Of a stretch of 64,000 bases of DNA, positions 62,193-64,000 are shown piece by piece (within the stretch, counting starts at the first letter, position 1; each line of letters starts with the position of its first letter). The DNA comes from UBA5436 sp050951845 (GTDB taxonomy: Bacteria; Bacillota; Clostridia; Saccharofermentanales; DTU023). A program made the position numbers and the translations under genes. A model generated the notes under the pieces. The model did not search any database. It was not told the DNA's origin and saw nothing but the letters and a program-made list of their open reading frames with translations. The DNA lies in the NCBI GenBank assembly GCA_050951845.1, contig JBMNJV010000001.1:248001-312000 (forward strand). The letters are read 5' to 3'.

Positions 62193-62750
62193 TTATTTTT
62201 CAATCGGAAATAACGGTAATTCCTGGAGATAAATAATGTCGCTGCGACCGATTGCATCACCTTCGGCTAAAATTGAAGCTTTTACGACTACATTACCGCC
62301 TGCCTGGTCAACTAATTCTTCCAGTGATTTCAGAGATTCACCGGTGGAAATCACGTCATCAATAATACCGACTCTTTTGCCCTGAATTAAGTGTAAATCC
62401 TCGCGCGGTAAATACAGTTTTTGATATCCAATTGTCGTAATCGATTCAACATCTACAGACAGCGGTTCTTCCATATAGGTTTTTTTGCTTTTGCGGGCAA
62501 CGACATAACGAGGTATATTCAAAATGCGTGACAGCTCATGCACCAACGGTATTCCTTTGGCTTCCGCCGTAATCAAAACGTCCGCTTCCGGTATGCGTTC
62601 TGCCAGTAATTTTGCACAATGGCTTACAGCCTCGACATCACCCAGAATAATTAACGCGGCAATCGCCAAATCATCTGATACTTTTACTAAATGTAATTGT
62701 CTTTTTAGTCCGTGGATATCAATCGGATAATATTTCGGTAATTCTTTCAT
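62193..62750 (-). CDS. Adenine phosphoribosyltransferase-like protein
   Basis: 185 residues; GAGG 8 bases before the ATG. The PRPP-binding motif VGIIDDVISTGES is at 127-139, with the adjoining ITAEAKGIPLVHELSRIL and YVVARKSKKTYM segments of the Apt group. Such enzymes condense a purine base with phosphoribosyl pyrophosphate. The first 50 residues deviate from standard Apt, so specificity (adenine, xanthine, or a regulatory role like PurR-type domains) is open. It lies 109 bases downstream of the DtxR-family gene on the same strand and may be co-transcribed. Confidence 0.85.
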   Translation of the reverse strand: MKELPKYYPIDIHGLKRQLHLVKVSDDLAIAALIILGDVEAVSHCAKLLAERIPEADVLITAEAKGIPLVHELSRILNIPRYVVARKSKKTYMEEPLSVDVESITTIGYQKLYLPREDLHLIQGKRVGIIDDVISTGESLKSLEELVDQAGGNVVVKASILAEGDAIGRSDIIYLQELPLFPIEK

Positions 62751-62859
62751 CGCTAAAACCTCATCCTTAAAACTCTCATGAATTTGTTCACAAAAGTATT
62801 ATACTTGGTCTTTGTATTCTCCGCACATAATAATTCTGATTGTTTTTACGAATTTGTTT

Positions 62860-63297
62860 TTAAGGATTATTTTCTGATATATTTTCGTTATCAACTTCTT
62901 CAACATTATCCCAGATAACATTACCGCGCGGGCTTAGTTCTGGATAATTCAGATATTCATTGAGAGCGTCTTTGAGAGTTTCACCGGTGACGTGTTCCAG
63001 GAGATCCGCTTGTTCATGTGCTTCTTCGTACGACATGCCTAATAACTCCGTCAAAAAATATTCCCATAAGCGATGGCAGGAAATTATATTGCGTGCTTTT
63101 ATCATACCGGCTTCCGTAAGACTGATTTTATTATGTTCGAAATTGATCAATTCATCTTCACATAGTTTTTTGACCATTTCACTGACTGAAGCACGCGAAA
63201 CACCAAGCTGTTTTGCAATTGTCACACTATTCACAAAATCAACTTTTTTGGTTAAGCGATAGATTGCAATAATATAATCTTCTCTGCTTGAATTCAT
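62860..63297 (-). CDS. DtxR/MntR-family metal-dependent transcriptional regulator
   Basis: 145 residues. Winged-helix domain 1-70 (VTIAKQLGVSRASVSEMVKKLCEDELI) and a dimerisation/metal domain 71-130. By alignment with DtxR and MntR, the likely metal ligands are Asp7, His75, Glu79, His94, Asp98, Glu101 and His102 (HEQADLLEHV). The position of DtxR Cys102 is Asp98, as in the MntR-like branch. The SH3-like third domain of DtxR is absent. The family represses metal uptake genes when Fe(II) or Mn(II) is plentiful. The feo genes at 38 kb carry matching palindromes. The ribosome binding site is weak. Confidence 0.9.
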   Translation of the reverse strand: MNSSREDYIIAIYRLTKKVDFVNSVTIAKQLGVSRASVSEMVKKLCEDELINFEHNKISLTEAGMIKARNIISCHRLWEYFLTELLGMSYEEAHEQADLLEHVTGETLKDALNEYLNYPELSPRGNVIWDNVEEVDNENISENNP

Positions 63298-63441
63298 ATT
63301 ATTTCACTCACTTCAAATGTATTTAACAGTTTAGCACTTAATTATATGTTTAATAGTCCCTGATCCAAAGTTAACTAAAACCATAATTCTATTTAACTTC
63401 TAAGATTGTACATAGATCAAAATACGATTCGTTTGCCAATC

Positions 63442-63978
63442 TTATTCAACAATATTATTAATATAATGTTCAAACTCTGCTTTGTCATAGGTGTAAACAT
63501 TATCGAAATACAAAGTCTCAAATTTTTCAAGACCAAAAAGTATTAATTTTTCCTCAGCCTTTTCGAATATGCGATCCTTTATATACTTAAGATTGTTCAT
63601 CTTTGCGGAATTATATACGAGGATAAAATCCAAATACTTTCTTGTATATGAGACTGTTTCATCGGTAATATCGCAAAAAATCAAAAGTGAATGCAGCATT
63701 TTTTCCTGTACTTCATATTCTTCTTTTTTGTTTATATATCCATTTTTAAATTCTATCAAAACAGATTTATTTCCTTGAAGTAAAAATGCATCAACAGACT
63801 TGGGGATTTTTGGAAGATGCCAATCACTAACATATTTTTCTTTGACCTTATCAAAATTAACCGCGTTAATATTTAAATCACACATGAAGTTGGAATTTGT
63901 CGAATCTTTCGATATTTCCTTTAGCGATTGTGTATGATTCTTAAAAATTGTAAATCTGTCAATCATTCGGATACCCAT
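63442..63978 (-). CDS. Hypothetical protein with PD-(D/E)XK-like motif
   Basis: 178 residues. A stop codon lies in frame just upstream, so the start is the ATG at 63978 or the next one four codons in; the ribosome binding site is weak. Residues about 58-80 read PKIPKSVDAFLLQGNKSVLIEFKNG, i.e. Asp, ten residues, then Glu-Phe-Lys, the spacing of PD-(D/E)XK nucleases. The rest is Lys/Glu-rich and mostly helical. No known family is recognised. Stand-alone, transcribed toward the DtxR-family gene. Nuclease function is inference from one motif. Confidence 0.7.
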   Translation of the reverse strand: MGIRMIDRFTIFKNHTQSLKEISKDSTNSNFMCDLNINAVNFDKVKEKYVSDWHLPKIPKSVDAFLLQGNKSVLIEFKNGYINKKEEYEVQEKMLHSLLIFCDITDETVSYTRKYLDFILVYNSAKMNNLKYIKDRIFEKAEEKLILFGLEKFETLYFDNVYTYDKAEFEHYINNIVE

Positions 63979-64000
63979 AATTTTCTAAATCTTGAAAAGG

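Overview
The window looks like a chromosomal segment of a low-G+C Gram-positive bacterium of the Clostridia (Bacillota). Supporting this are strong AGGAGG-type ribosome binding sites, occasional TTG and GTG starts, AddAB instead of RecBCD, a class II (B12-dependent) ribonucleotide reductase under NrdR-like boxes, an LCP-family wall ligase, a FeoA/FeoB/FeoB-associated Cys-rich trio, and Cna-B surface proteins. I cannot name the genus. Most genes are housekeeping genes, and intergenic regions are AT-rich and full of short tandem repeats.

Layout. 1-4.9 kb: the 5' two-thirds of nrdJ (minus strand), a small protein with a Lys/Ala histone-H1-like tail, an AlkD-type DNA glycosylase and exonuclease III. 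4.9-18.3 kb: ftsH, an LCP-family protein, a P1B-4-type metal ATPase and an HtrA/DegP protease (all minus), then a HerA-like ATPase and a Gln-rich four-helix membrane protein (plus). 18.6-21.1 kb: an intact IS66 element (tnpA, tnpB, tnpC) with 23-bp inverted ends and an 8-bp target duplication.

21.2-36.4 kb: the standout region, a two-gene minus-strand unit. The upstream gene encodes a 495-residue secreted protein. The downstream gene encodes a 4567-residue surface protein with a signal peptide, about 1000 residues of InlB/MucBP-like repeats, about 32 Cna-B domains and a C-terminal sorting signal with the unusual pentapeptide KPKTG. This region is visibly more G+C-rich than its flanks and carries 645-bp near-identical internal repeats.

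36.7-46 kb: two small proteins (one a membrane-anchored three-repeat protein), two tRNA-Ser genes, feoA-feoB-Cys-rich protein with two DtxR-like palindromes, murJ, a degenerate iron-alcohol-dehydrogenase homologue that has lost its metal ligands, and an aminotransferase. 46-64 kb: addB-addA, a disulfide-reductase flavoprotein, glutamate dehydrogenase, enolase, a HAD phosphatase, an AAA/DUF4143 ATPase, a phosphoribosyltransferase, a DtxR/MntR-family regulator and a possible PD-(D/E)XK protein.

How the parts connect: the DtxR-type regulator at 62.9 kb is a plausible controller of the feo genes, whose upstream regions share the palindrome TTAG-N6-CTAA. A recurring theme is tandem repetition: in-frame repeats have expanded inside several conserved genes (addA, LCP, HerA-like, Fe-ADH-like), and many intergenic spacers are repeat arrays, several starting in the last codons of a gene.
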